A stretch of 64,000 nucleotides of DNA from Leeuwenhoekiella sp. GTDB taxonomy: Bacteria; Bacteroidota; Bacteroidia; Flavobacteriales; Flavobacteriaceae. Location of the stretch: positions 310,001 through 374,000 of the forward strand of contig PAPI01000022.1 of assembly GCA_002708845.1 (NCBI GenBank). Reading direction: 5' to 3'. This document shows, piece by piece, positions 24,548 through 32,972 of the stretch (positions are counted from its first letter, which is position 1; every line of letters begins with the position of its first letter). The translations under genes and the position numbers were made by a program. Below the pieces are notes generated by a model. That model was not told where the DNA came from and did no database searches. It saw only the letters and a list, made by a program, of their open reading frames with translations.

Positions 24548-25480
24548 TTACTTAACGTCCATCAATTCTACGTCAAAAACCAAAATCGCATCGGGCGGGA
24601 TAACGCCACCTGCACCGCGACTTCCGTAGCCTAAATCTGAAGGTATTACAAAACGGGCTTTGTCACCCACTTTTAGCAAACCAATACCTTCATCCCAACC
24701 GGCGATCACCTGACCTACACCTACCTGAAAATCTAAAGGCTGATTTCTTTTATAGGAAGAGTCAAATACAGTGCCGTCAGCCAACTGACCTTTATAATGT
24801 ACCGATACCATTTTACCGGCTTCAGCTTTTTTACCGTTACCTTCCTGAATGATTTGATAGCGTAAACCGCTTTTAGTTTCTTTAAAACCTTCACTCAGTT
24901 TATCAAGAGCTTCTGCTTTTGCTGCACGCTCAGCTGCGATACGCTTTTCACGAGCACCTTCAAAAGTTCTGAAGGCTTCCACTGCGTTAAACTTTTCGGC
25001 TTCATCACCTACGCGAATGATTTCTACCTGCTCCATTTTATCACCCTGAGCGATAACATCAACCACATCCTGACCTTCAACAACACTTCCAAAAACGGTG
25101 TGTTTGCCGTCTAACCAGGGAGTTGCGGTATGGGTAATAAAAAACTGACTTCCGTTTGTTCCCGGCCCTGCGTTTGCCATAGAGAGTTTTCCGGGTGCAT
25201 CGTGCTTTAAGGAAGCATCAAATTCATCATCAAATTGGTAACCGGGATTTCCGGTACCGGTTCCCTGTGGGCAACCTCCCTGAATCATAAAATCGGGGAT
25301 TACACGGTGAAATTTCAATCCGTCGTAATAGGGTGTTCCTTGTTTTTTAGCGGAGTTTTCGAGGTTTCCTTCGGCCAGGGCAACAAAGTTACCAACCGTT
25401 CCGGGAGTTTTTTCGTGCTCTAGTTTTACCAGAATTTCGCCTTTTGGCGTATGAAATTTGGCATATATTCCGTCTTGCAT
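24548..25480 (-). CDS. Dual immunophilin: cyclophilin fused to FKBP
   Basis: A 310-residue protein with two different prolyl isomerase domains. Residues 5-157 are a cyclophilin: [13 protein letters not shown] with Arg59, Phe64 and Gln67, GSQFFITH with Phe113, and Trp122 at the position that confers cyclosporin binding. A charged helical linker (160-200) leads to an FKBP domain at 205-309: [25 protein letters not shown] with Trp262, and [24 protein letters not shown]. There is no signal peptide, so it acts in the cytosol, probably on nascent or client proteins. CFBP-type dual immunophilins have been described from flavobacteria; this one appears intact in both active sites. It has a strong own promoter and terminator. 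Confidence 0.93.
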   Translation of the reverse strand: MQDGIYAKFHTPKGEILVKLEHEKTPGTVGNFVALAEGNLENSAKKQGTPYYDGLKFHRVIPDFMIQGGCPQGTGTGNPGYQFDDEFDASLKHDAPGKLSMANAGPGTNGSQFFITHTATPWLDGKHTVFGSVVEGQDVVDVIAQGDKMEQVEIIRVGDEAEKFNAVEAFRTFEGAREKRIAAERAAKAEALDKLSEGFKETKSGLRYQIIQEGNGKKAEAGKMVSVHYKGQLADGTVFDSSYKRNQPLDFQVGVGQVIAGWDEGIGLLKVGDKARFVIPSDLGYGSRGAGGVIPPDAILVFDVELMDVK

Positions 25481-25503
25481 GTCTTCGGTTTAAAAATGAG
25501 GTG

Positions 25504-25534
25504 CAAAAATACACCTAAAGTCTACAAACACAAA
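25504..25534 (-). promoter_or_regulatory. Strong Bacteroidota-type promoter of the dual immunophilin
   Basis: On the minus strand TTTG (25531-25534) and TATTTTTG (25504-25511) are separated by 19 bases, an almost ideal -33/-7 pair. It lies 23 bases before the ATG and overlaps the tail of the ilvE terminator. Confidence 0.65.
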
Positions 25535-25566
25535 ACCCAAAGCAAATCATAGCTGCTTTGGGTTTT
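25532..25566 (-). terminator. Intrinsic terminator after ilvE
   Basis: A perfect 13-bp stem (25532-25544 with 25554-25566) and a 9-base loop. It lies 35 bases past the ilvE stop and its last stem ends in TTTTG on the minus strand. Confidence 0.85.
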
Positions 25567-25601
25567 ATTGGTTTTCTGCGAATGCGAAATTATTCTAAAA
25601 A

Positions 25602-26672
25602 CTATACCTCAATGCCAGGAACCGAATAACGCCATCCAAATGGATCTTCGGCGCGATTGGCCTGTAATTCGGTTAATTGTTTTTTCAGTTTTGGAGCATA
25701 CGCATCATCAAGCTCAGGCAAATCAAACTGCTTGTCTTTATGCGTGAAGCCCGAGATTATAGAGATCACTGCTGCGGTACCGGCACCAAACATTTCCTTT
25801 AGCGAACCGTTTTCAGCGGCCTCCACAATTTCAGAAACTTTTACGGGGCGTACCTCTACGTTGATACCCTGACTGCGCGCGAGCTCGATTAAACTTTTAC
25901 GGGTAATACCGTCAAGAATACGATCGCTGGTAGGCGCGGTTAGCAAGGTATCGTTCACGCGAAAAAATACGTTCATCGTACCGGCTTCTTCCAGGTATTC
26001 GTGCGTGCTTGCGTCTGTCCATACCACCTGATTGTAACCTTTTTCTTTGGCAAGTTCGGTAGGGTAAAATTGCGCTGCATAGTTACCGGCAGCTTTAGCG
26101 TAACCCACACCGCCATCTGCAGAACGGCTATAGTGATCTGCAAAAAGTACGCGTACTTTGTCACTGTAATAGGCCTGAGCGGGTGCACAAATGATAATAA
26201 ACTTATATTCGGTCGCAGGAGATGCTAGAACTCCATTTTCGGTCGCAATGACAAACGGACGAATATAAAGTGAATTGCCTTCACCCGGCTTGATCCAGTC
26301 TTTCTCCAGATTGAGTAGGGTATTCAGGCCATCAAAAAAGTAGTCTTTTTCAAAAGCGGGCATAGCCAGACGCTCACTAGACTTGTTGATGCGGTTAAAA
26401 TTCTCTTCAGGGCGAAACATAAAAATATCGCCGTTCTCGTCTTTGTAGGCTTTCATACCTTCAAAGACTGCCTGACCGTAGTGAAAAACTTTGGCCGAAG
26501 GGTCTAATTCCAACGGACCATAAGGCTTAATTTCAGGAGCTTGCCAGCTTCCATTTTTATAGTCACATACAAACATGTGATCTGTAAAAATGCTACCAAA
26601 AGCCAGATTGCTAAAGTCAACCTGATTGATTTTTGACTTTTCAGCTTTGGTGATCGTTAAAGTATCTGTCAT
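25602..26672 (-). CDS. ilvE: Branched-chain amino acid aminotransferase
   Basis: A 356-residue PLP class IV aminotransferase that makes or degrades Leu, Ile and Val. FHYGQAVFEGMKAYKDE, then IRPFVIATE, then VGYAKAAGNYAAQF (with the PLP Lys in AKAAGNY), then EYLEEAGTMNVFF and RILDGITRKSLIELA are the family blocks in order. The start at 26672 is chosen (MTDTLTITKA); an ATG at 26693 adds 7 residues and lies just inside the -7 box. TAAATTTG on the minus strand at 26693-26700 is a likely -7 element. It is a single-gene unit with a strong terminator. Confidence 0.95.
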   Translation of the reverse strand: MTDTLTITKAEKSKINQVDFSNLAFGSIFTDHMFVCDYKNGSWQAPEIKPYGPLELDPSAKVFHYGQAVFEGMKAYKDENGDIFMFRPEENFNRINKSSERLAMPAFEKDYFFDGLNTLLNLEKDWIKPGEGNSLYIRPFVIATENGVLASPATEYKFIIICAPAQAYYSDKVRVLFADHYSRSADGGVGYAKAAGNYAAQFYPTELAKEKGYNQVVWTDASTHEYLEEAGTMNVFFRVNDTLLTAPTSDRILDGITRKSLIELARSQGINVEVRPVKVSEIVEAAENGSLKEMFGAGTAAVISIISGFTHKDKQFDLPELDDAYAPKLKKQLTELQANRAEDPFGWRYSVPGIEV

Positions 26673-26692
26673 AATCGTGCGATTTATAAGCA

Positions 26693-26700
26693 CAAATTTA
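26693..26700 (-). promoter_or_regulatory. -7 promoter box of ilvE
   Basis: TAAATTTG on the minus strand matches TAnnTTTG, 20 bases before the ilvE ATG at 26672. The -33 element is unclear. The rest of the 217-base gap to 26890 shows no further clear signal. Confidence 0.45.
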
Positions 26701-26889
26701 TCATTTTCTCAAAGTAAGTAAGCTCAAGAAATGATTATTTTTACATCATAATAAGGTCTTTAGGGTCTACTGGTCTGTTTTGAGATTAACCCTAAGAAAA
26801 CAGATTAACAATAATGCTTTGTTTTCAATAGGTGTAAAAACCATTTTTAGAGTTTTAATTCACTACAGACAAAGAATCATTAAAAGAAA

Positions 26890-27405
26890 ATGATTATGAG
26901 AAAAATCTATAACATATTTTTTGTTGCTCTGATTTTGTTTTCATGTAAACAAAACACGAGCGAAAAACCTGTTGCGATGGAAGTTGAAGAAGTCGCAGCG
27001 GCAGAATTGCCTGTTTTTGGTGATGATTTTAAGAACGAAACCATACTTTCAGCTTACGAGCTGGGCGAAATCTACTCAAACTTAAAAACCGGAGATACGG
27101 TAAAGGTAACCTTTGAAGGTCCTGTTAAAGAAGTGTGCCAGGCAAAAGGTTGTTGGATGCAGGTTGATGTAGGAGCTGATGATCCCGTAATGGTGAAGTT
27201 TAAAGACTATGGCTTTTTTGTGCCGAAAGATTTGGGCGGTAAGCGTGTAGTTGTTCACGGTCTGGCTTTTATTAGTGAAGTGCCTGTTGAAGAGCAGCAG
27301 CACTATGCAAAAGATGCCGGAAAGAGCGAAACCGAAATTGCAGCGATAACCAAACCCAAGAAAAGCCTGGGCTTTACAGCCAGCGGAGTGAAAATCGCTG
27401 AATAG
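26890..27405 (+). CDS. DUF4920 domain lipoprotein
   Basis: A 171-residue lipoprotein: signal peptide with lipobox LFSC (lipidated Cys about residue 19), a short linker, and the DUF4920 domain. The VKVTFEGPVKEVCQAKGCWMQVD block (about 75-97) with its two Cys, and KDYGFFVPKDLGGKRVVVHG, are diagnostic. The domain is an OB-like barrel of unknown role. The start may be the ATG at 26896, two codons later, which gives MRKIYN directly. The mnmD gene starts one base after its stop with a GTG, so the two are coupled. Confidence 0.85.
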   Translation: MIMRKIYNIFFVALILFSCKQNTSEKPVAMEVEEVAAAELPVFGDDFKNETILSAYELGEIYSNLKTGDTVKVTFEGPVKEVCQAKGCWMQVDVGADDPVMVKFKDYGFFVPKDLGGKRVVVHGLAFISEVPVEEQQHYAKDAGKSETEIAAITKPKKSLGFTASGVKIAE

Positions 27406-27406
27406 G

Positions 27407-28084
27407 GTGGAGCGTAAAATCGTTAAAACCGCAGACGGCTCTACCACGATACAACTTGTGGAATGGAATGAGCAATACCATTCTATGCATGGTGCGGTGC
27501 AGGAAGCGAAGCACGTTTTTCTTAAAATGGGTTTTGATCACGCTTACGCGAAAAAGCCACATTTACACGAGCTTAATATTCTGGAAATAGGCTTTGGCAC
27601 GGGTTTGAATGCAATTCTTACTTTAATTCACGCTGAAAATTTAAAGCTCAAACTGAATTATGAAGGTGTTGAAGCCTACCCTGTTTCTACGGAAGAAATT
27701 AAACAACTCAACTATATCGAATTGCTGAAGGCTGAAGAGTATACTTCGGTTTTTGAAAGGATGCATAGCGTAGATTGGGAAAAGTATGCTGCAATTAATT
27801 CACAATTCAATTTAAAAAAGCGTCAGCAGACTTTTGAAACTTTAACTGATAAGGAGGAGCACGATCTCATTTATTTTGATGCATTTGGTGCCCGGGTGCA
27901 ACCCGAGCTTTGGGGCGAATCTATATTTAAAAAAATGCATACGGCATTAAAAGCAGACGGAGTTTTAGTAACCTATGCGGCTAAAGGCAGTGTGCGTCGC
28001 GCAATGCAGGCCGTAGGTTTTACTGTAGAACGTTTACCCGGCCCTCCCGGAAAACGGGAAATGTTGAGGGCGACGAAGAGTTAA
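27407..28084 (+). CDS. mnmD: tRNA 5-methylaminomethyl-2-thiouridine methyltransferase (GTG start)
   Basis: A 225-residue MnmD, the stand-alone methyltransferase equivalent of the MnmC N-terminal part, which makes the last methylation in mnm5s2U34 of tRNA. The SAM motif ILEIGFGTGLNAILTL (about 51-66), and the IYFDAFGARVQPELWG block with VLVTYAAKGSVRRAMQAVGFTVERLPGPPGKREM towards the end, are full family matches. It begins with a GTG one base after the DUF4920 stop; no closer ATG exists. The FAD-oxidase half (MnmC2) is absent, as is normal outside gammaproteobacteria. Confidence 0.93.
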   Translation: MERKIVKTADGSTTIQLVEWNEQYHSMHGAVQEAKHVFLKMGFDHAYAKKPHLHELNILEIGFGTGLNAILTLIHAENLKLKLNYEGVEAYPVSTEEIKQLNYIELLKAEEYTSVFERMHSVDWEKYAAINSQFNLKKRQQTFETLTDKEEHDLIYFDAFGARVQPELWGESIFKKMHTALKADGVLVTYAAKGSVRRAMQAVGFTVERLPGPPGKREMLRATKS

Positions 28085-28124
28085 ATGATAAGATTTCAAG
28101 TTTCAATTAAAGCCGTTATCTCCT

Positions 28125-28961
28125 ATGGGGTTCTGGAATAAATTACTCGGTAAAAAGAATGAAAAAGCTTCCGCTAAGGCAGCTTCTCATATTGAGAAAT
28201 ACAAAAGCGAACTGAATGAGCTGAACTTAAAATCAGCTTCAGATTTAGAAAATTTAATCAAACCTTTAATCAGGCAAACGACTAGATTACATCTACTACC
28301 GCCTTCAACACTTTCTGAAAACACTCAGTTAGAATCCCATTTTGGTGGACATCCTTATTTTGAAATGGGAGAGTCATGGCCAACAACTGAAAAAGGGAAA
28401 GCTCTGGATTTTGTGTTTCAGGTATTTAATTCAAAGGAATTGGAGTTGCCTGAAAATATAGCTTTGGTTCAATTGTTTTACGATTGGGATGAGTTACCGT
28501 GGGATACCGGAGAGGATGGCTGGTTGGTGAAAATCTACCACAAAGTCGACAAGCAAAATATAGAATTTATTTCCAGACCTGAAGAATTAGTCGAATCACC
28601 ATTTTGTAAAATAGATTTTATATCTGATCGAAGTTTACCCGATTGGGAAGGCATTGATTTATTTAAGGCTGAAGCTGCTAAGTTATCCTGCGTACTCAAT
28701 GAAGAATCACCCTGGGAAGCTTATGAGAATAGTGTTTTAGGTTTGATAGGGAAACAGGATTATCAGAGTCAACTTGGAGGTTATCCTAAATGGGTTCAGG
28801 GAGAGGCGACGCCTTTAAATATTGAGGGGAATCCTTTAAAGCTTTTGTTTCAAGTAGATTCTGAGGAAAATGCCAATCTGATGTGGGGAGATCTGGGGTC
28901 TATATACGTTTTTTATGAGGAAGAGACTGAACGTCTAGAGTTTACTTTACAATGCTATTAG
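28125..28961 (+). CDS. DUF1963 (YwqG-like) protein
   Basis: A 278-residue protein with the DUF1963/YwqG fold. SHFGGHPYFEMGESWP (about 71-86) and QLGGYPKWVQGEATP (about 218-232) are the paired motifs of the family, and LFQVDSEENANLMWGDLGSIYVFY lies near the C-terminus. It has no signal peptide. The short basic N-terminus is helical (KLLGKKNEKASAKAA). The function of the family is unknown. It follows mnmD by 40 bases on the same strand and may be cotranscribed. It converges with the PorV-like gene 126 bases away. Confidence 0.85.
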   Translation: MGFWNKLLGKKNEKASAKAASHIEKYKSELNELNLKSASDLENLIKPLIRQTTRLHLLPPSTLSENTQLESHFGGHPYFEMGESWPTTEKGKALDFVFQVFNSKELELPENIALVQLFYDWDELPWDTGEDGWLVKIYHKVDKQNIEFISRPEELVESPFCKIDFISDRSLPDWEGIDLFKAEAAKLSCVLNEESPWEAYENSVLGLIGKQDYQSQLGGYPKWVQGEATPLNIEGNPLKLLFQVDSEENANLMWGDLGSIYVFYEEETERLEFTLQCY

Positions 28962-29078
28962 TTTCAAATTCTGAATAATATAAAAAAAACTCTTCCTGAG
29001 CTCCATTTGAATTTCAAACCTTGAATTTTGAATTAAGGGTAGCTGAGTGATTTTAGGGGTTGAAAATCCAAATAAATC

Positions 29079-29091
29079 GTAGCGAAGCTAC
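29079..29091 (-). terminator. Small hairpin over the PorV-like stop codon
   Basis: GTAGC and GCTAC with a 3-base loop overlap the TAG at 29088-29090, and a T-rich stretch (GATTTATTT) follows on the minus strand. A weak terminator candidate. Confidence 0.4.
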
Positions 29092-30158
29092 CGAAACAAC
29101 TCCCAATCTAGCTTTACCGAAAAAATATTGGAGTATACAGCGGCACTTTGATCACCAATATCGGTAAGGGCATAGTCGATGTGGATGCCTTTGTATTGAA
29201 AACCTACACCAATATTGGGTTGAAAACCGATTCGGTTACTACCGTCCAATTGCGTGATTTCCTGAAAATTGCCCACTCCGGCTCTTATAAAAACAATCCC
29301 GGTATATCCAAATTCAAAGCCGGCAGCCGGCGTGGCACTCACGCCAGAAGTGGAAATAATATCATTGGTTTGGGTAAAACGCATCAGTAAATCTACTTCT
29401 GCTTTGATGGAGTAATCGTAGCGAATCAACCAACTTCGCGCGATGCCCAATTGTAATTTAGGTATGGTGACTTCGAGCGTTTCCGGCAATTCCTGATTTT
29501 GTCCGGCTACAGCTCCACGTATGGTTTCAAATTGTTCTTCATCAATAGCCCATGTGTTTACCGTTGTCGTGATATCCCGAGCCATCAATCCAAAATCCCA
29601 ATCACCACTCGAGTATTGCAATCCAAAATCAAGTCCAAAACCCCAGCTGGACGCAAAATCCCCGATGATTCTGCGTACCACTTTGGCATTTGCTCCCAGA
29701 TTCAAGCCCTGTACGGGTAACTCACGTGCATAAGAAAAGGTGAGCGCATAATCTGCAGTAGAAAACAAACTGATGCGGTTGTAGTCAATGTTTCCGTCTG
29801 CGTCTATTAGTTGGGTCGTATTCAGGATGTCGTCCACTCCAAAGCGTATCAATGAGATCCCCATCGCACTGCGGTCGTCTATACGTTTTGCGAAAGCGGC
29901 ATAATCATACAGCGCAATATTGGCAAAATAACTTGCGTGCATAAGAGAGAGTTGATTGTCCTCGAGATTTACGAGTCCGGCGGGGTTCCAATAGCCGCTG
30001 TTTACATCTTTTGAACTGGCAGTAACCGCATTTGCCATTGCGAGGGAGGCGGCATCCACCCCGATATTGAGAAATTCGTTAGAATATTTACGCACCGCTT
30101 GCGCCTTTAAACCCAGAGTCAAAAGCAAGCAAATTGTCGTAAATAGTAATTTTCTCAA
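29088..30158 (-). CDS. PorV/PorQ-family outer membrane protein
   Basis: A 356-residue outer membrane beta-barrel protein with a signal peptide (MRKLLFTTICLLLTLGLKAQ). The block FLNIGVDAASLAMANAVTASSKDVNSGYWNPAGL (about 30-63) is the hallmark of PorV/PorQ-type proteins of the UPF0164/FadL-like group linked to type IX secretion. PorV is the shuttle/anchor for T9SS cargo; this protein resembles the copy often annotated PorV2. Many alternating hydrophobic strands follow and it ends with Phe-Arg (ELFR). No other T9SS gene lies nearby. Role in secretion is an inference from the family. Confidence 0.85.
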   Translation of the reverse strand: MRKLLFTTICLLLTLGLKAQAVRKYSNEFLNIGVDAASLAMANAVTASSKDVNSGYWNPAGLVNLEDNQLSLMHASYFANIALYDYAAFAKRIDDRSAMGISLIRFGVDDILNTTQLIDADGNIDYNRISLFSTADYALTFSYARELPVQGLNLGANAKVVRRIIGDFASSWGFGLDFGLQYSSGDWDFGLMARDITTTVNTWAIDEEQFETIRGAVAGQNQELPETLEVTIPKLQLGIARSWLIRYDYSIKAEVDLLMRFTQTNDIISTSGVSATPAAGFEFGYTGIVFIRAGVGNFQEITQLDGSNRIGFQPNIGVGFQYKGIHIDYALTDIGDQSAAVYSNIFSVKLDWELFR

Positions 30159-30276
30159 CCTAAAAATTGATTTTGGGCAAATTTGAATAAACGATCTGAC
30201 AATTTAAACTTTATTTTCTGCGGTAAAGTATATGGAGCTTGTGAAATTGTGAAGCAGAAATTGCAGATAACGTTAG

Positions 30277-30299
30277 GGTCTTCTTAAGAGAAGAAGACC
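30277..30299. repeat. 9-base inverted repeat upstream of pssA
   Basis: GGTCTTCTT and AAGAAGACC with a 5-base spacer, perfect. No T-run on either strand. Two further hairpins follow at 30333-30353 and 30356-30368 before the pssA ATG. It could be an operator or part of a structured leader. Confidence 0.4.
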
Positions 30300-30386
30300 G
30301 CCAAAAGAATTTAACTATTTTTACGGGTGACCGGGATTGGTGAAAGACTAATCCTGTGTCGATGACACTAACAATAAATACGTACT

Positions 30387-31127
30387 ATGACCATCAAAAA
30401 TTATATACCCAACGCGTTTACCATGGCCAATTTATTTTGTGGAATGCTGGGAGCTTTTTTCGCAGCAACCGGCCATCTCGATTATGCGGCTTACGCGGTT
30501 GTGGCGGGTATCTTTTTTGATTTTTTTGATGGCTTTTTTGCTCGTATGTTCAAAGTAGAAGGGGAACTGGGCTTGCAATTAGACTCATTGGCCGATGTAG
30601 TAACCAGCGGTGTTGTGCCCGGAATGGTGATGTTTCAAATGCTGCATAAACTCGAGCATTGGAATACCGGTGATCGCTGGGTTGAAGCCGGGATGACCTG
30701 GGACAGTATTTCCGTAATCCCATTTTTGGGTTTTGCGATTACCCTGGCTTCTGCTTTTCGCCTTGCGAAATTTAATATTGATACGCGACAGACCACTTCG
30801 TTTATCGGTTTGCCTACGCCGGCAAATGCGTTGCTCATCATCAGTTTACCGCTTATCGTGCAATTTCAGGATAATGCCTTGGCCGAAAGTCTTATCACAA
30901 ACACCTGGTTTTTGTTGGGATTAACAGCCCTGAGTTGCTACATGTTGAATGCTGAAATTCCGCTTTTCGCCTTGAAATTTAAAAGTTGGGGATTTGCGGC
31001 AAACAAAGTCCGTTACGGGTTTTTATTGCTTGCCCTGATTTTATTATTTTGGCTTACTTTTCTGGCAATTCCGCTTATAATCATACTTTATGTGCTACTT
31101 TCTCTAGTGGCCAGAAATCAGGTTTAA
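30387..31127 (+). CDS. pssA: CDP-diacylglycerol-serine O-phosphatidyltransferase
   Basis: A 246-residue inner-membrane enzyme that makes phosphatidylserine, the precursor of phosphatidylethanolamine. The CDP-alcohol phosphotransferase motif D-xx-DG-xx-AR-x8-G-xxx-D-xxx-D is complete, running from Asp45 (DFFDGFFAR) to Asp70 (LDSLAD). About eight hydrophobic segments surround it. The start MTIKNYIPNAFTMANLFCGM is standard for the type II enzyme. No psd gene is adjacent. The upstream region carries three small hairpins. Confidence 0.94.
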   Translation: MTIKNYIPNAFTMANLFCGMLGAFFAATGHLDYAAYAVVAGIFFDFFDGFFARMFKVEGELGLQLDSLADVVTSGVVPGMVMFQMLHKLEHWNTGDRWVEAGMTWDSISVIPFLGFAITLASAFRLAKFNIDTRQTTSFIGLPTPANALLIISLPLIVQFQDNALAESLITNTWFLLGLTALSCYMLNAEIPLFALKFKSWGFAANKVRYGFLLLALILLFWLTFLAIPLIIILYVLLSLVARNQV

Positions 31128-31190
31128 TACTCGTTTTGTAACGTTTAACTTGTTTAACGGTCTATTAAGGAAACCAAAACCTGAACAACC

Positions 31191-32336
31191 ATGCAATTCA
31201 AAACTACCAAACTCCTTTTCCTGTTATTTACGGCTATTTCGATTACCGCCAGTGCTCAAGACGCGATCTCAAGAAGCTGGACTTCTTTTACTCAGACTAT
31301 GGATGTGCAGGCTGAAAAAGAAGTGAACTTCAAGCTTACCGGAAAAATTAAAGTAATTACTGACGATCCCGAAGGCGTAGCGGGATTGTGGGCTCGTGTA
31401 GACAATAAAAACAAAGAAACCGGCTTTTTTGATAATATGATGGACCGCCCGGCTACTTCAGAAAACTGGACGGCGTATACCATTGAAGGATCATTTGATC
31501 AAGAAGCAAAAACCTTAAGTATTGGCGGATTGTGTATGCGAAACGGAGATTTCTATTTTGATGACCTTAAACTGCTTATCCAGGACGAAAACGGGGATTT
31601 TGTGGAAGCGCCTATTCAAAATGCCTCTTTTGAACTGAGTACAACAGAGAATCCGCTAAGCGGCTGGAGTAGTGGCATTGTGGAAGGAGAGCAACTTAAA
31701 ATTAAAGAATACGATTCTCAGGTAACGGAAGACGCTACCGCAGGCACTCAGGCCATTTTAATAAAAGGCCGTGGCGTAACTCCACCGCGACCTATGGAAA
31801 TTGTTGCTGAAGAAGGTTACACGCCACAGATGGGCGTTTTGATTAGTATGCTTGATGCGATGAAAGAGCGGGTAGAAGGTTCGGTGCAAAACCATTCAGT
31901 TTACGAGTTGGATTATTTGATGGACGAAAAGGCAAACAGCATTGGTGCATTGATTATGCATTTAGCTGCCGCCGAAAAACTGTATCAGGTGATGACTTTT
32001 GAAGGTCGGTTTTTCAATAAAGAAGAAGAAGAAAAATGGGGCGATGCTCTGGATTTGGGAGATGCTGGAAGAGATGCATTTAAAGGTCATGAGGTCAATT
32101 ATTATCTAGATCTTTATAATGAAGTACGGGCTGAAACTAAAAAAGAACTCGCCAAGCGTGATGATGCCTGGCTTCAGGAAGAAATTCCCGGAGCGGGAAT
32201 GACCAATTTCTACGGCTGGTTTCATGTGATGGAACATCAGTCAAGCCATTTAGGGCAAATTTTACTGCTTCAAAAGCGCATCAAACCGGAAGAAGTGCCG
32301 GAAAAACTAACACCTTCACAGACGATAAAAGATTAA
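31191..32336 (+). CDS. Exported DinB-fold protein with N-terminal beta domain
   Basis: A 381-residue protein with a signal peptide (cleaved near ASAQ, residue 23), a beta-rich domain at about 25-185 resembling a carbohydrate-binding or jelly-roll fold, and a DinB/DUF664 helical bundle at about 210-375. Metal-ligand His are visible: LIMHLAAAEKL and the WFHVMEHQSSHLGQI segment. DinB proteins bind a divalent metal and include thiol-dependent transferases; most are cytosolic, so export is uncommon. Its substrate is unknown. The Nudix gene begins directly at its stop (TAAATG). Confidence 0.82.
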   Translation: MQFKTTKLLFLLFTAISITASAQDAISRSWTSFTQTMDVQAEKEVNFKLTGKIKVITDDPEGVAGLWARVDNKNKETGFFDNMMDRPATSENWTAYTIEGSFDQEAKTLSIGGLCMRNGDFYFDDLKLLIQDENGDFVEAPIQNASFELSTTENPLSGWSSGIVEGEQLKIKEYDSQVTEDATAGTQAILIKGRGVTPPRPMEIVAEEGYTPQMGVLISMLDAMKERVEGSVQNHSVYELDYLMDEKANSIGALIMHLAAAEKLYQVMTFEGRFFNKEEEEKWGDALDLGDAGRDAFKGHEVNYYLDLYNEVRAETKKELAKRDDAWLQEEIPGAGMTNFYGWFHVMEHQSSHLGQILLLQKRIKPEEVPEKLTPSQTIKD

Positions 32337-32969
32337 ATGACCTCCATGGATATTTCTGCTAACCTCCTCAACCAAATTAAAAAGATAAAATCTCTGGCGG
32401 AGGCCGGCTTGGTCTACAATCAGGAAAATTATGATGCTGAGCGTTATGAAGAATTACGCGCGATATCGCTGGAGATGATGAGCATTCTTACCGATGTAAA
32501 GGTTGAACAATTGCAGGATTTTTTTGTTCCGGAAACCGATTACCCCACGCCCAAAGTCGATGTGCGCGGCTTGATTTTGAATGAAAACAAGCAGGTTTTA
32601 CTCGTCAAAGAAACGGTAGATGATAAATGGACGTTGCCAGGTGGCTGGGCAGAAATCGGGCTTACACCCAAAGAAAATGTCTTAAAAGAGATTGAAGAAG
32701 AAACGGGTTTTAAGGCTGAGGTGATCCGCTTATTGGCTGTTTTAGACAAGCGCGAATATCCGCATCCTCCACAAACCCATTATGTGTATAAACTGTGCTT
32801 TTTGTGTAAAATACAGGAAGGTAGTTTTGACCCCAATTTTGATATTGGAGGTGTAGACTGGTTTGATATGAATAAGCTCCCGGAATTATCTCCCGACCGT
32901 ATTCTTGAAGAGCAACTGGTAAAATTGGTTAAAATTGCACGGGAAGATAATCCTGTGTATTTTGACTAA
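32337..32969 (+). CDS. Nudix hydrolase with N-terminal helical domain
   Basis: A 210-residue protein: an N-terminal helical hairpin (about 1-60, the Nudix_N2 type with YNQENYDAERYEELRAIS) and a Nudix domain at 70-205. The Nudix box is GGWAEIGLTPKENVLKEIEEETGF at about 102-125, with Lys instead of the usual Arg. This arrangement is typical of YjhB-like ADP-ribose or nucleotide-sugar pyrophosphatases. It starts at the ATG that follows the DinB gene stop without a gap; an ATG three codons later is also possible. Confidence 0.9.
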   Translation: MTSMDISANLLNQIKKIKSLAEAGLVYNQENYDAERYEELRAISLEMMSILTDVKVEQLQDFFVPETDYPTPKVDVRGLILNENKQVLLVKETVDDKWTLPGGWAEIGLTPKENVLKEIEEETGFKAEVIRLLAVLDKREYPHPPQTHYVYKLCFLCKIQEGSFDPNFDIGGVDWFDMNKLPELSPDRILEEQLVKLVKIAREDNPVYFD

Positions 32970-32972
32970 TGT

